In this document: positions 7,248 to 16,027 of the stretch, piece after piece
Position numbering within the stretch: position 1 is the first letter of the stretch
Layout: the number at the start of each line of letters is the position of its first letter
From: an uncultured Shinella sp.
GTDB taxonomy: Bacteria > Pseudomonadota > Alphaproteobacteria > Rhizobiales > Rhizobiaceae
Length of the DNA stretch: 43,222 bases
Direction of reading: 5' to 3'
Assembly: GCF_946479415.1 (NCBI RefSeq)
Contig: NZ_CAMLFY010000026.1
Span: 1 to 43,222, forward strand
Translations under genes and position numbers: made by a program
Notes under the pieces: generated by a model
What the model saw: only the letters and a program-made list of their open reading frames with translations
What the model was told of the DNA's origin: nothing
Database searches by the model: none

Positions 7248-8749
7248 TTCTGCCAGAACTTCCAGAACGGCTTCTTTGCGGCCTCCTCAACGACCTGCTG
7301 GCCCGCCTCGCCACCGGCGACGGGAAGGGTCGAGACGGCATCGGTCTGCTGCGCGGCACCCGTATTCGTCGCAACCGTCGTGTTTGCGGAGGTCGCGGTT
7401 TCGCCAGCCTTCACCGGCTGCTGGCCGTTCTGAAGCGTCGCCTGCCCCGCATTCTCGGTCACGACAGGCCGGGTGTCATCAACCTGTCGCGGCTGGCTTC
7501 CACCGGTCAATGTCTGCCAGAAGGACTTCTTTTCCTTCTTCTCGACGGCCGCCATGCCGGGATTGTGTTCCGGCACCGGCAGGGCGCCTTCGCCCCTGGC
7601 CAGCTTTTCCGCCTTCTCGGCAGCGACATCGGCCGCAAAGTCCGACGCAGCCTTGTTCTTGGCTTCCTCGGCTTCGCGCACGGCGCGCTCGGCGGCCTCG
7701 ACCTTGCGCTTCTCGGCCTCTTCGACCTTGCGCTTCTGTTCGGCGATCTCGCGCTCGGTCATCAGCTTGCCGGCGTCGAGCGAATTGCCCGTGGGTGCAT
7801 AGGCCAGCTCGCGACCCTTGCGCTGATCGGCGACGATCGCCTTGCGCTGCGCTTCCGAAGGTTCGATCCAGACCGTGCCGTTATATTTGCGCATCGCCGT
7901 GGCATAGGACGCGGCATAGGTCTTGTTGTAGGTGGTGAGGGCCGATTCCAAACCGCCGGGGGTCGTCATGGCGGGGCAGGCGCCGGCGGCCGAGAACGGC
8001 TTGTCTGACTGCTGGTTGAAGACGTATCTCTTCTCGCAGACATTGACTTCCGGCGGCCGCTTGGTCACCTCGAAATGGTCGTAACCGACCTTCAGCATCT
8101 TCCAGAATTCGATATTGGGATTGTCGCGATGCCGCGCCATGTTTTCCGCCGTCATGCGGAAGGGGAAGGCCTGGAGCTGGATGGTCGACTGGCCGCCGCC
8201 GAAGGCGTCGCGGGCAAGTGCGAAAATCTCCACCATCTGCTCGTCGGTCATCGAATAGCAGCCCGACGACGAACAGGCGCCGTGGATCATCAGATGCGTA
8301 CCGCTCGCCTTGTTGGCGCGGTCATAGGCATTCGGATAGCCGGTATTGATCGCGAGATAATAGCTCGAATTCGGGTTCATGTTCGCCTTGGAGAGCGGAT
8401 AGAACCCTTCCGGCGCCTGACGGTCGCCTTCCTTCATCTTCGGGCCGAGTTTGCCAGACCAGGCACAGATCTTGTAGTTGCGCACCTGCCGGAATCGGTT
8501 GGACCGGTCCGCCTTCCAGACTTCCAGCCGGCCTTCTTCCTTGAAGATGCGCAGCATGATCGGCGAGGCACGGTCGATATTCATCGCCGACATCTTCGAC
8601 AGCACCGCGGGCGACAGCTGATAGTTGGTCTTGCTGGACACGTTCTTGAGGTCGACATCGACCTTGTCGAACGTGTCGAGTGTCTCATTCGTGCAGCCGG
8701 CGGCGGCAACGGCGAGAAGCGATACAGCGGCAAGAACAGTCAGGCGCAT
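7244..8749 (-). CDS. Lipoprotein L,D-transpeptidase (YkuD/YafK type) with long C-terminal extension
   Basis: A 501-residue envelope enzyme. Residues 1-19 are a lipoprotein signal ending in the lipobox AAAGC (Cys19). The catalytic domain occupies about residues 60-250. The L,D-transpeptidase signature is HGACSSSGCYSM (156-167), with the catalytic Cys164 after His156 and Ser/Gly. This family makes 3-3 crosslinks in peptidoglycan or attaches proteins to it. The second half is unlike a typical YafK: a charged Ala/Glu/Lys region near 330-400 predicts a coiled coil. It is followed by a low-complexity Gln/Thr/Ala segment and two aromatic-basic motifs, KKSFWQTLTGG and the terminal KKPFWKFWQK. The gene overlaps the TusA-like gene. 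Confidence 0.9.
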   Translation of the reverse strand: MRLTVLAAVSLLAVAAAGCTNETLDTFDKVDVDLKNVSSKTNYQLSPAVLSKMSAMNIDRASPIMLRIFKEEGRLEVWKADRSNRFRQVRNYKICAWSGKLGPKMKEGDRQAPEGFYPLSKANMNPNSSYYLAINTGYPNAYDRANKASGTHLMIHGACSSSGCYSMTDEQMVEIFALARDAFGGGQSTIQLQAFPFRMTAENMARHRDNPNIEFWKMLKVGYDHFEVTKRPPEVNVCEKRYVFNQQSDKPFSAAGACPAMTTPGGLESALTTYNKTYAASYATAMRKYNGTVWIEPSEAQRKAIVADQRKGRELAYAPTGNSLDAGKLMTEREIAEQKRKVEEAEKRKVEAAERAVREAEEAKNKAASDFAADVAAEKAEKLARGEGALPVPEHNPGMAAVEKKEKKSFWQTLTGGSQPRQVDDTRPVVTENAGQATLQNGQQPVKAGETATSANTTVATNTGAAQQTDAVSTLPVAGGEAGQQVVEEAAKKPFWKFWQK

Positions 8750-8917
8750 TCCACAAGGTCCGTCAAGAATCGTCAGATCGCATGCCGCCGCGCCGGGCGG
8801 GCGGACGCGCAGTCGTAACCGGCTTATACTTCATAAATTCTTAACCGGAAATTCTTTCGCAAGGCTGCCGGAAACCCGCACCCGTCTCAAACACGGGGAA
8901 TGTGGCCGAGATTTGGC

Positions 8918-8939
8918 AAGGGCGGCCTCCGCCGCCCTT
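8918..8939 (-). terminator. GC-rich hairpin downstream of accA
   Basis: AAGGGCGGC and GCCGCCCTT form a perfect 9-bp stem with a 4-base loop, 14 bases past the accA stop. The sequence following on the minus strand (GCCAAATCTC) is not a good U-tract, so it may act as a weak terminator or as a 3' stabiliser. Confidence 0.4.
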
Positions 8940-8952
8940 CAAAACGATCGCC

Positions 8953-9906
8953 TTAAAGTTGGCGGCCGATATTCAGGTAGCGCTGGCGGCGATCCTTGCG
9001 CAGCTGGTCACCCGGCTTGGCCGAAAGGTCCTTCAGCGCCGAAGCGATGACATCGCCGGTGCGGCCGATCACGGCGGCGGGATCGCGATGCGCGCCGCCG
9101 ACGGGCTCCTGGATGATGCCGTCGATAATGCCGAAGGTCTTCAGGTCCTCGGCGGTGATCTTCATATTGCTCGCCGCTTCCTTGGCGCGGGTGGAATCGC
9201 GCCAGAGGATGGAGGCAGCGCCTTCCGGTGAGATGACGCTGTAGATCGCGTGTTCCAGCATATAGACGCGGTCGCCGGTGGCAATCGCGATCGCCCCCCC
9301 CGAACCGCCCTCACCGAGAACGACCGAGACGATCGGCACGCGGATGTTGAGGCACATTTCCGTCGAGCGGGCGATGGCTTCCGCCTGGCCGCGCTCTTCC
9401 GCGCCGATGCCCGGATAGGCGCCGGCGGTGTCGATCAGCGTGATGACCGGCAGGCCGAAGCGGTCGGCCATTTCCATGACGCGGATCGCCTTGCGGTAGC
9501 CTTCCGGCCGCGCACTGCCGAAATTGTGTTTGAGGCGCGACTTGGTGTCGTTGCCCTTTTCCTGGCCGATAATGGCGACGGCTTCGCCGCGGAAGCGGCC
9601 GAGACCGGCCTGGATCGCTTCATCCTCGGCAAACTTGCGGTCGCCGGCCAAAGGCGTGAATTCTTCGAAGAGCTGGCGGGCATAGTCCACGAAATGCGGG
9701 CGCTGCGGATGGCGCGCGACCTGCGTCTTCTGCCAGGGGCTCAGCTTGGAATAGATGTCGGCCATCGCCTCGCGGGCGCGCACTTCGAGCCGGCCGACCT
9801 CATCCGACGTGTCGATGCTCTCATCTTCTTCGGTAAGCTTCTTCAGCTCGTGGATCTTGCCTTCGAGATCCGAGATGGGCTTTTCGAAATCGAGGTAGTT
9901 GTGCAT
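8953..9906 (-). CDS. accA: Acetyl-CoA carboxylase carboxyltransferase subunit alpha
   Basis: AccA pairs with AccD to move the carboxyl group from biotin to acetyl-CoA, making malonyl-CoA for fatty acid synthesis in the cytoplasm. The 317-residue length is standard, and the product starts MHNYLDFEKPI as rhizobial AccA proteins do. The frame stays open well upstream, but this ATG gives the family's normal N-terminus. Family segments seen are ARHPQRP, GDR, a central TLIDTAGAYPG, and the oxyanion-region GEGGSGGAIAI. The GGSGG codons create a run of eight G (C on the plus strand near 9294-9301). accA and xerD lie on the same strand, 79 bases apart. Confidence 0.97.
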   Translation of the reverse strand: MHNYLDFEKPISDLEGKIHELKKLTEEDESIDTSDEVGRLEVRAREAMADIYSKLSPWQKTQVARHPQRPHFVDYARQLFEEFTPLAGDRKFAEDEAIQAGLGRFRGEAVAIIGQEKGNDTKSRLKHNFGSARPEGYRKAIRVMEMADRFGLPVITLIDTAGAYPGIGAEERGQAEAIARSTEMCLNIRVPIVSVVLGEGGSGGAIAIATGDRVYMLEHAIYSVISPEGAASILWRDSTRAKEAASNMKITAEDLKTFGIIDGIIQEPVGGAHRDPAAVIGRTGDVIASALKDLSAKPGDQLRKDRRQRYLNIGRQL

Positions 9907-9985
9907 GAGATGCGTTTCCGATCGTTTGCTCAAACCGCGCCGGGCGGGTGTCGGCCAAATTTGGGCCAGTCGCGGGCGAAGGGTC

Positions 9986-10933
9986 CTAATCCGGTTTTTT
10001 TGCCTGTTTGGCAAGGGGGTGATGGGTTTGAACGAGCGCGTGAAGCCGTTCTTCCAGCACATGCGTATAGATTTGTGTCGTCGAAATGTCCGAATGCCCC
10101 AGCAGTTCCTGCACGGCGCGCAGGTCCGCGCCGTTCTGGAGCAGATGGCTGGCGAAAGCATGGCGAAGGACATGCGGCGACAGTGTCGCGGCCCGAATTC
10201 CCGCCCGCCCCGCCAGCGCCTTGAGGTCGCGGGCAAAGACCTGCCGCGGCAGAAAGCCCTCCTTGCTCTGCGCCGGAAACAGGAAGGAGCCCGTCGCCGG
10301 ATCATCGCCGATCTCGGCCGCCAGCACCTCGCCATAAGCTTCCATAGCCGAAACCGCAGCGCGCGACAGCGGCACCAGCCGCTCTTTGTTTCCCTTGCCC
10401 CTCACGACGAGGAAACGCCCCGTCTGCGCGAGAACGCTCGCCGGCAGGGAGACGAGCTCGCTGACGCGCATGCCCGTCGCATAGAGCAGTTCGACGAGCA
10501 GATGCATGCGCCGCTTCATCAGAAGATTGCCGCCCGGCTCCGCCGCTTCCGTCTCCGCCTGTGAAATGAGACGCGTGACGTCATCGACGCTCAGCGTCTT
10601 CGGCAGCGAGCGCCCCTTCTTCGGCGCATCGAGAATGCCCGTGGGATCATCGCCACGCAGGCCCTCGCCATAGAGGAACTTGAAAAACTGCCGGAGCGCC
10701 GAGAGCCGCCGCGCCTGCGAGGCGGCGGCGAAACCCTGTTTGGCGAGATGGCCGAGATAGGCGCGCAGATCGTCCGGCATCGCCTCGGTGAGACGCACAT
10801 TGCGCTCGTTGAGGAAGGATTTCGCATCCTCGAGGTCGCGCTCGTAGGATTGCAGCGTGTTCACCGCAGCGCCCCGTTCGGCGCTCATCATTTCGAGGAA
10901 GGATTCCACCTGAAGCCCGGACGGATCCCTCAT
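9986..10933 (-). CDS. xerD: Tyrosine recombinase XerD
   Basis: XerD acts with XerC at the chromosome dif site to resolve dimers before division. The 315-residue product has the N-terminal SAM-like core-binding domain (about 8-95) and the catalytic domain. All catalytic residues are present: Arg156, Lys180, His254, Arg257, His280 and the nucleophile Tyr289. The chosen ATG (10933) overlaps the stop of the upstream 49-residue membrane protein gene as ATGA. Upstream extensions of the frame are not homologous-looking. This is the housekeeping enzyme, judged by full length and position beside accA. It should not be taken as the integrase of the tRNA-Arg insertion 7 kb away. Confidence 0.95.
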   Translation of the reverse strand: MRDPSGLQVESFLEMMSAERGAAVNTLQSYERDLEDAKSFLNERNVRLTEAMPDDLRAYLGHLAKQGFAAASQARRLSALRQFFKFLYGEGLRGDDPTGILDAPKKGRSLPKTLSVDDVTRLISQAETEAAEPGGNLLMKRRMHLLVELLYATGMRVSELVSLPASVLAQTGRFLVVRGKGNKERLVPLSRAAVSAMEAYGEVLAAEIGDDPATGSFLFPAQSKEGFLPRQVFARDLKALAGRAGIRAATLSPHVLRHAFASHLLQNGADLRAVQELLGHSDISTTQIYTHVLEERLHALVQTHHPLAKQAKKPD

Positions 10934-11079
10934 GGCTGCGGGTTCACCCGTTCGGAGGGAATGCGGATCGTCACGTCGCGCTCCGTCGGCTCGACGAAGG
11001 TCACCAGCGCCACCATGACGCCATAGACCGACCCGACGATCACGGCGCAGAAGAACAGGAAACGGAACAGGGTGGGCAT
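10930..11079 (-). CDS. Small membrane protein coupled to xerD (49 aa)
   Basis: A 49-codon gene, easily missed because of its size. The ATG at 11079 has GGAGA about 6 bases upstream. Residues 4-29 form one strong transmembrane helix ([20 protein letters not shown]). A short soluble tail, [20 protein letters not shown], follows. The stop overlaps the xerD start as ATGA, which implies translational coupling. No named family is recognised. A membrane anchor made with XerD could matter at the septum, but that is speculation. Confidence 0.8.
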   Translation of the reverse strand: MPTLFRFLFFCAVIVGSVYGVMVALVTFVEPTERDVTIRIPSERVNPQP

Positions 11080-11232
11080 GGCATTCTCCGGAGCGGATGC
11101 CGTTTATATTGCCTCGCCGACCGCCGAGCGCAAGGCCGGGCATCACCCGACATCCGGGATGAAGGCTGCGGCAGACTTGACGCTTCCGGTGGTTTTGTCG
11201 ATACGGAAAGGGACGAAACCCCGGAAACACCA

Positions 11233-11823
11233 ATGACCGAGCCGATCGACCAGGCCCCTCCCGCACTTGCCCCCACGCTTGCAAGTGAGGCCCGTGCCGC
11301 GCTCGGCAAACGCAACCTCGTGCTGATCGGCCTGATGGGTGCGGGAAAATCGGCGATCGGCCGCATGACCGCGCAGGCGCTCGGCATTCCCTTCGTCGAT
11401 TCCGACCATGAGATCGAGCGCGTCTCGCGCATGTCGATCACGGATCTGTTCGCCGCCTATGGCGAGGCCGAATTCCGAGCGCTGGAAACCCGCGTCATCA
11501 AGCGCCTGCTGCGCTCCGGCCCGCGTGTCGTGTCGACCGGTGGCGGCGCCTATATCAATGACAACACCCGCAAGCACATCAAGCGCGGTGGTCTCACCGT
11601 CTGGCTGAAGGCCGATCTCGACGTGCTCTGGGAACGCGTCAACAAGCGCGACACCCGTCCACTGCTCAAGACGGAAAACCCGCGCCAGACGCTCGAAAAT
11701 CTCATGAACGCCCGCTACCCGGTCTATGCGCAAGCCGATCTCACCGTGATGTCGCGCGACGTGAAGAAGGAAACCATGGTGGAGGAGGTGCTGACCGCCA
11801 TCACCGCCACCCGCAAACCCTGA
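11233..11823 (+). CDS. aroK: Shikimate kinase
   Basis: AroK phosphorylates shikimate at the 3-hydroxyl in the aromatic amino acid pathway. The 196-residue protein has Walker A GLMGAGKS (33-40), the shikimate-binding Asp in VDSDHEIE, and the GGGAY segment. It also has the lid and adenine-binding region with RDTRPLL near 136. It carries about 25 extra N-terminal residues relative to E. coli AroK, as is common in alphaproteobacteria. aroB follows after 4 bases, and a CBS-domain gene follows aroB, forming one operon. Confidence 0.96.
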   Translation: MTEPIDQAPPALAPTLASEARAALGKRNLVLIGLMGAGKSAIGRMTAQALGIPFVDSDHEIERVSRMSITDLFAAYGEAEFRALETRVIKRLLRSGPRVVSTGGGAYINDNTRKHIKRGGLTVWLKADLDVLWERVNKRDTRPLLKTENPRQTLENLMNARYPVYAQADLTVMSRDVKKETMVEEVLTAITATRKP

Positions 11824-11827
11824 CGAG

Positions 11828-12961
11828 ATGCCCATGACTGCTTCTGCCACCGCGCGCCGCACCGTGCGGGTCGAGCTTGCCGACCGCTCCTATGACATCC
11901 TGATCGGCCCCGGCCTGATTGCCGCCGCCGGTCGTGAGATCGCAAGCCGCCTCAAGGGCCGCAAGATCGCCGTCATCACCGACGAAAACGTCGCGCCGAT
12001 CTATCTCGACAATTTCCTGGCCGCCCTGAAGGTGGAGGACATCGACGCCGTCTCGCTCGTGCTGCCGGCCGGCGAGAAGACCAAGAGCTTCGAGCATCTG
12101 ATCAGCGTCTGCGACAGCGTGCTCGCCGCCCGCATCGAACGCAACGACGCCGTCGTCGCCCTCGGCGGCGGCGTGATCGGCGACCTCACCGGCTTTGCCG
12201 CCGGCATCGCACGCCGCGGCTCGCGCTTCATCCAGGTGCCGACCTCGCTTCTGGCGCAAGTCGACAGCTCCGTCGGCGGCAAGACGGGCATCAACTCGCC
12301 ACACGGCAAGAACCTCATCGGCGTCTTCCACCAGCCCGATCTGGTGCTCGCCGATACCGACGTGCTCGACACGCTCTCGCCGCGCGAATTCCGCGCCGGC
12401 TATGCCGAGGTCGCCAAATACGGCCTGATCGACAAGCCCGACTTCTTCGCCTGGCTCGAAAAGAACTGGCGGGCCGTCTTTGCCGGCGGCGATGCCCGCA
12501 TCGAGGCGATCGCCACGAGCTGCCAGGCCAAGGCCGACGTGGTCGCCGCCGACGAGCGGGAAAACGGCCAGCGCGCGCTGCTCAATCTCGGCCACACCTT
12601 CGGCCATGCGCTGGAAGCCGCCACGCAGTATGACAGCGCCCACCTCGTGCATGGCGAAGGTGTTTCCATCGGCATGGTACTCGCCCACCAGTTCTCCGCC
12701 CGCATGAACCTGTGCAGCCCCGATGACGGCAAGCGCGTCGAAAAGCACCTGCGCGACGTCGGCCTGCCGACCTCCATGAGCGAAATCCCCGGCGGCTTGC
12801 CGCCCGCGGAGGTGCTGATGGACGCTATTGCGCAGGACAAGAAGGTGAAGGGCGGAAAGCTCACCTTCATCCTGACGCGCGGTGTCGGCCAGTCCTTCGT
12901 CGCCGATGACGTGCCGCAATCCGAAGTCGTCGCTTTCCTGAAGGAAAAGCTGCCGAAATGA
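11828..12961 (+). CDS. aroB: 3-dehydroquinate synthase
   Basis: AroB cyclises DAHP to 3-dehydroquinate, the second step of the shikimate pathway, using NAD and a divalent metal. The 377-residue length is normal. Recognisable segments are the nucleotide-binding ALGGGVIGDLTGFAA, the PTSLLAQVDSSVGGKTGIN block, and the metal ligands in NLGHTFGHALE and LVHGEGVSIGM. It could start at 11828 or at the second ATG (11834). It lies 4 bases after aroK and shares ATGA with the downstream CBS gene, so all three are translated together. Confidence 0.97.
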   Translation: MPMTASATARRTVRVELADRSYDILIGPGLIAAAGREIASRLKGRKIAVITDENVAPIYLDNFLAALKVEDIDAVSLVLPAGEKTKSFEHLISVCDSVLAARIERNDAVVALGGGVIGDLTGFAAGIARRGSRFIQVPTSLLAQVDSSVGGKTGINSPHGKNLIGVFHQPDLVLADTDVLDTLSPREFRAGYAEVAKYGLIDKPDFFAWLEKNWRAVFAGGDARIEAIATSCQAKADVVAADERENGQRALLNLGHTFGHALEAATQYDSAHLVHGEGVSIGMVLAHQFSARMNLCSPDDGKRVEKHLRDVGLPTSMSEIPGGLPPAEVLMDAIAQDKKVKGGKLTFILTRGVGQSFVADDVPQSEVVAFLKEKLPK

Positions 12962-13866
12962 CCAGCGACGCGCCCGCAGCACTCGCTCCCTTCCCGTGGC
13001 TGCTGATCGTTACGGTTCTCGGCCTGATCCCGCTCGCCATCCTGCTCTTCCGCTTTCGCGCACCGCTCGCAACGCTGTGGCGCACGCATCAGGAGGCCCG
13101 TGAGGCGGAAGGCGAACGCCGGCAGGCGGAAAGTGCTGCGGCAAAGCCCGACCGCGAAAAGCTGCTCGGCATGCTCGACCTCGACGCGCTCGAGGTCTCC
13201 GACATCATGATCCACCGCACGACGATGCGCGGCCTCGATGCCGACGACCCGCCGGAAGAGATCGTCAAGGCCGTGCTGGAGAGCCCCTATACGCGCATGC
13301 CGCTCTGGGCGGGCTCGGTCGACAATATCGTCGGCGTCGTGCACGCCAAGGATCTCTTGCGGGCGCTCGCCGAGCCTGGCGTCGAGCCGAAGAACCTCGA
13401 CATCACCAAGGTCGCGCAAAAACCCTGGTTCGTGCCGGATACAACGACGCTGAAGGAACAGCTTGCCGCCTTCCTGCGCCGGCAGGAGCATTTCGCCACC
13501 GTGGTAGACGAATATGGCGAGGTGCAGGGCGTCGTGACGCTTCAGGACATTTTGAAGGAGATCGTCGGCGACACTTCGGACGAGGCGGCCATCGACCTGC
13601 AGGGCGTGCGCCGCGAGGCGGACGGCTCGCTCGTCGTCGATGGCGGCGTGGCGATCCGCGACCTCAACCGCGCCTTCGGCTGGACCCTGCCGGACGAGGA
13701 GGCAACGACCATTGCCGGCCTCGTCATCCATGAATCGAAATCGATCCCCGAGGAGCGCCAGGCCTTCACCTTCTACGGCAAGCGCTTCATCGTCATGAAG
13801 CGCGTGAAGAACCGCATCACCAAGCTGCGCATCCGCCCGGTCGAGCCGGTCCAGATCAACAGCTGA
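12958..13866 (+). CDS. CorC/HlyC-type CBS-domain protein lacking the DUF21 membrane domain
   Basis: A 302-residue protein. After one predicted transmembrane helix (about 13-34, WLLIVTVLGLIPLAILLF) and a charged linker come two CBS domains (about 75-205, starting SDIMIHRTTMRGL). A CorC_HlyC transporter-associated domain follows (about 215-295). Members of this family, linked to Mg/Co efflux and membrane integrity, normally carry a DUF21/CNNM domain of about 190 residues with several helices. A full-length CNNM-type gene is the usual neighbour of aroB in rhizobia. Here DUF21 is absent: the start overlaps the aroB stop as ATGA, so nothing is hidden upstream. It may act as a regulatory CBS protein and not as a transporter. 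Confidence 0.9.
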   Translation: MTSDAPAALAPFPWLLIVTVLGLIPLAILLFRFRAPLATLWRTHQEAREAEGERRQAESAAAKPDREKLLGMLDLDALEVSDIMIHRTTMRGLDADDPPEEIVKAVLESPYTRMPLWAGSVDNIVGVVHAKDLLRALAEPGVEPKNLDITKVAQKPWFVPDTTTLKEQLAAFLRRQEHFATVVDEYGEVQGVVTLQDILKEIVGDTSDEAAIDLQGVRREADGSLVVDGGVAIRDLNRAFGWTLPDEEATTIAGLVIHESKSIPEERQAFTFYGKRFIVMKRVKNRITKLRIRPVEPVQINS

Positions 13867-14148
13867 CTACCAGCGTGTCGGCTCTCCGGGCGCCGCCACC
13901 TCGACGGCAAGCGCATGCAGCCCCGCGTCGAACTCCGCCTTCACCAGATCGTTGATCGCCCGATGCCGCGCCACCCGGCCCATCCCGGCAAAGGCCGAAG
14001 CGACGATGCGCACGCGCATATGCGTCTCGCCTTCGCCGTCGTAGCCGGGTTGGTGGCCGGCATGCAGGTGGCTCTCATTGATGACCTCGAGCCGTTCGGG
14101 CGAAAAGGCCGCGTCGAGCTTCTCGGTGATGCTGGATTTCATGGACAT
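13867..14148 (-). CDS. bolA: BolA family protein
   Basis: A 93-residue BolA-like protein. BolA proteins bind monothiol glutaredoxins and Fe-S clusters and influence cell shape and stress responses. The product begins MSMKSSITEKLDAAF, then shows ESHLHAGH followed by HMRVRIVASAF. Near the C-terminus is the BolA hallmark RHRAINDLV with the helix-loop DAGLHALAVEV. Start choice is between 14148 and the next ATG at 14142. The gene ends directly against the stop of the CBS gene (convergent, no gap) and is divergent from the J-domain gene. Confidence 0.9.
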   Translation of the reverse strand: MSMKSSITEKLDAAFSPERLEVINESHLHAGHQPGYDGEGETHMRVRIVASAFAGMGRVARHRAINDLVKAEFDAGLHALAVEVAAPGEPTRW

Positions 14149-14271
14149 GAGCGAACTTTCGGCGGCCGGAAAATCACGCGCCGCAACGCAACAAAATAGT
14201 TCCACAAAGCCAGCAACATTCCGCTTTGTCAATTCTTGTTGCAGGCGCTGCGCACCCCCATAATGTGCGTC

Positions 14272-14895
14272 ATGAAACTCGATTCCAAATACTTCGACCG
14301 CATCCGCACGAAGCGGCGCGTGGAGCGTCCCGAACGCTCCGCGCCGACCTGTCAGTGGGATGGCTGCGAGGAAAATGCCAAACACCGCGCCCCCGTCGGC
14401 CGCAATGCCGACGGCCAGTATTTCATGTTCTGCTTCGAGCACGTCAAGGAATACAACAAGGGCTACAACTACTTCTCCGGCCTCTCCGACGGCGAGATCG
14501 CGCGCTACCAGAAGGAGGCCATCACCGGCCATCGCCCCACCTGGACGATCGGCGTCAACAAGGCCGCCAAGAACGGTCCGGCGCAGGGTTCGGCGCGCTC
14601 CGGCTCGGCCGGGGCAAATCAGCGCATCCGCGATCCCTTCGGCCTTTTCAACGAGGGCAAGGGTCGCCGGCCGCAGATGGAACCGCGCGCCAGAAAACTG
14701 AAGACGCTGGAGGCAAAGGCCTTCGACACGCTCGGCCTTGCGGCCAATGCGACGGGCGACGACATCAAGACCGCCTACAAAACGCTTGTCAAAAAGCATC
14801 ACCCGGATGCAAATGGCGGAGATAGAGGCTCGGAGGAGCGTTTTCGCGCGGTCATCCAAGCATATCAATTGTTAAAGCAGGCCGGCTTCTGCTAG
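14272..14895 (+). CDS. J-domain (DnaJ-like) protein
   Basis: A 207-residue type III J-protein. The J domain lies at the C-terminus (about 145-205) with [10 protein letters not shown] carrying the HPD motif that stimulates DnaK ATPase. The N-terminal two thirds is a conserved rhizobial domain beginning [12 protein letters not shown]. It has a short Cys-containing stretch (CQWDGCEEN) and [16 protein letters not shown], perhaps a small zinc site. The start is placed at 14272; ATG at 14263 and upstream codons are possible. It lies upstream of cobS/cobT, an arrangement kept in Rhizobiaceae, so it may assist assembly of the cobaltochelatase (inference). Confidence 0.9.
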   Translation: MKLDSKYFDRIRTKRRVERPERSAPTCQWDGCEENAKHRAPVGRNADGQYFMFCFEHVKEYNKGYNYFSGLSDGEIARYQKEAITGHRPTWTIGVNKAAKNGPAQGSARSGSAGANQRIRDPFGLFNEGKGRRPQMEPRARKLKTLEAKAFDTLGLAANATGDDIKTAYKTLVKKHHPDANGGDRGSEERFRAVIQAYQLLKQAGFC

Positions 14896-15013
14896 AGCAT
14901 TTGGCGGCCGGGCGGAATCGCCCGGTATCGTCCTTCTGCGGTCAAGCAAAAGGCATGGTCGGCGAGCACTAAGGTATTGGGGTGGAGGAGAACCCGCCGC
15001 CCGCGGAGACGTG

Positions 15014-16012
15014 ATGAGCAAGATGGATCTCGATATTTCCAACCTCCCCGATACGTCAGTATCTGTCCGGGAGGTTTTCGGCATTGATACGGACTTGAGG
15101 GTTCCGGCCTATTCCAAGGCGGACGCCTATGTACCGGACCTCGACCCGGACTACCTGTTCGACCGCGAAACGACGCTGGCCATTCTCGCCGGCTTTGCCC
15201 ATAACCGCCGCGTCATGGTCTCCGGTTACCACGGCACGGGTAAGTCGACCCATATCGAGCAGGTCGCCGCCCGCCTCAACTGGCCCTGCGTGCGCGTCAA
15301 CCTCGACAGCCATGTCAGCCGTATCGACCTCGTCGGCAAGGACGCCATCGTCGTCAAGGACGGCCTTCAGGTCACCGAATTCAAGGACGGCATCCTGCCC
15401 TGGGCCTACCAGCACAATGTCGCGCTCGTCTTCGACGAATACGACGCCGGCCGGCCGGACGTGATGTTCGTCATCCAGCGCGTGCTGGAATCCGCCGGCC
15501 GCCTGACGCTGCTCGACCAGAGCCGCGTCATCCGCCCGCACCCCGCCTTCCGCCTGTTCGCCACCGCCAACACGGTCGGCCTCGGCGACACGACGGGCCT
15601 CTATCATGGCACGCAGCAGATCAACCAGGCGCAGATGGACCGCTGGTCGATCGTCACCACGCTGAACTATCTGCCGCACGACCATGAAGTCAGCATCGTC
15701 GCCGCCAAGGTCAAGCGCCTCTCCGGCGGCAAGGACGGCCGTGACACGATCTCGCGCATGGTCCGCGTTGCGGATCTCACCCGCGCCGCCTTCATCAACG
15801 GCGACCTCTCGACGGTCATGAGCCCGCGCACGGTCATCACCTGGGCCGAGAATGCCGAAATCTTCGGCGATATCGCCTTCGCCTTCCGCGTCACCTTCCT
15901 CAACAAGTGCGACGAACTGGAACGCACGCTGGTTGCCGAACTCTACCAGCGCGCCTTCGGCGTCGAGCTGAAGGAAAGTGCCGCCAATATCGTCCTGGAG
16001 GCGACGGCCTAA
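15014..16012 (+). CDS. cobS: Aerobic cobaltochelatase subunit CobS
   Basis: CobS is the AAA+ ATPase that, with CobT and CobN, inserts cobalt into hydrogenobyrinic acid diamide in aerobic cobalamin synthesis. The 332-residue protein has Walker [10 protein letters not shown] (71-79), Walker B ALVFDEYD, and the characteristic [15 protein letters not shown] segment. The ATG at 15014 has GGAG 5 bases upstream; a GTG one codon earlier is less likely. cobT follows after 15 bases. cobN is not in the window. Confidence 0.96.
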   Translation: MSKMDLDISNLPDTSVSVREVFGIDTDLRVPAYSKADAYVPDLDPDYLFDRETTLAILAGFAHNRRVMVSGYHGTGKSTHIEQVAARLNWPCVRVNLDSHVSRIDLVGKDAIVVKDGLQVTEFKDGILPWAYQHNVALVFDEYDAGRPDVMFVIQRVLESAGRLTLLDQSRVIRPHPAFRLFATANTVGLGDTTGLYHGTQQINQAQMDRWSIVTTLNYLPHDHEVSIVAAKVKRLSGGKDGRDTISRMVRVADLTRAAFINGDLSTVMSPRTVITWAENAEIFGDIAFAFRVTFLNKCDELERTLVAELYQRAFGVELKESAANIVLEATA

Positions 16013-16027
16013 GGCCCGGTAAAGCGC

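Noticed and set aside
9294..9301. Run of eight C (G on the coding strand) inside accA as a possible phase-variation tract
   Set aside because: It encodes the conserved GSGGA segment of an essential enzyme, and frame loss would be lethal. It is best seen as a codon coincidence, though it could be an error-prone site for sequencing.
9986..10933. XerD as the integrase responsible for the tRNA-Arg insertion
   Set aside because: It has the length and gene context of the housekeeping XerD, lies 7 kb outside the att-flanked segment, and is coupled to a chromosomal small gene.
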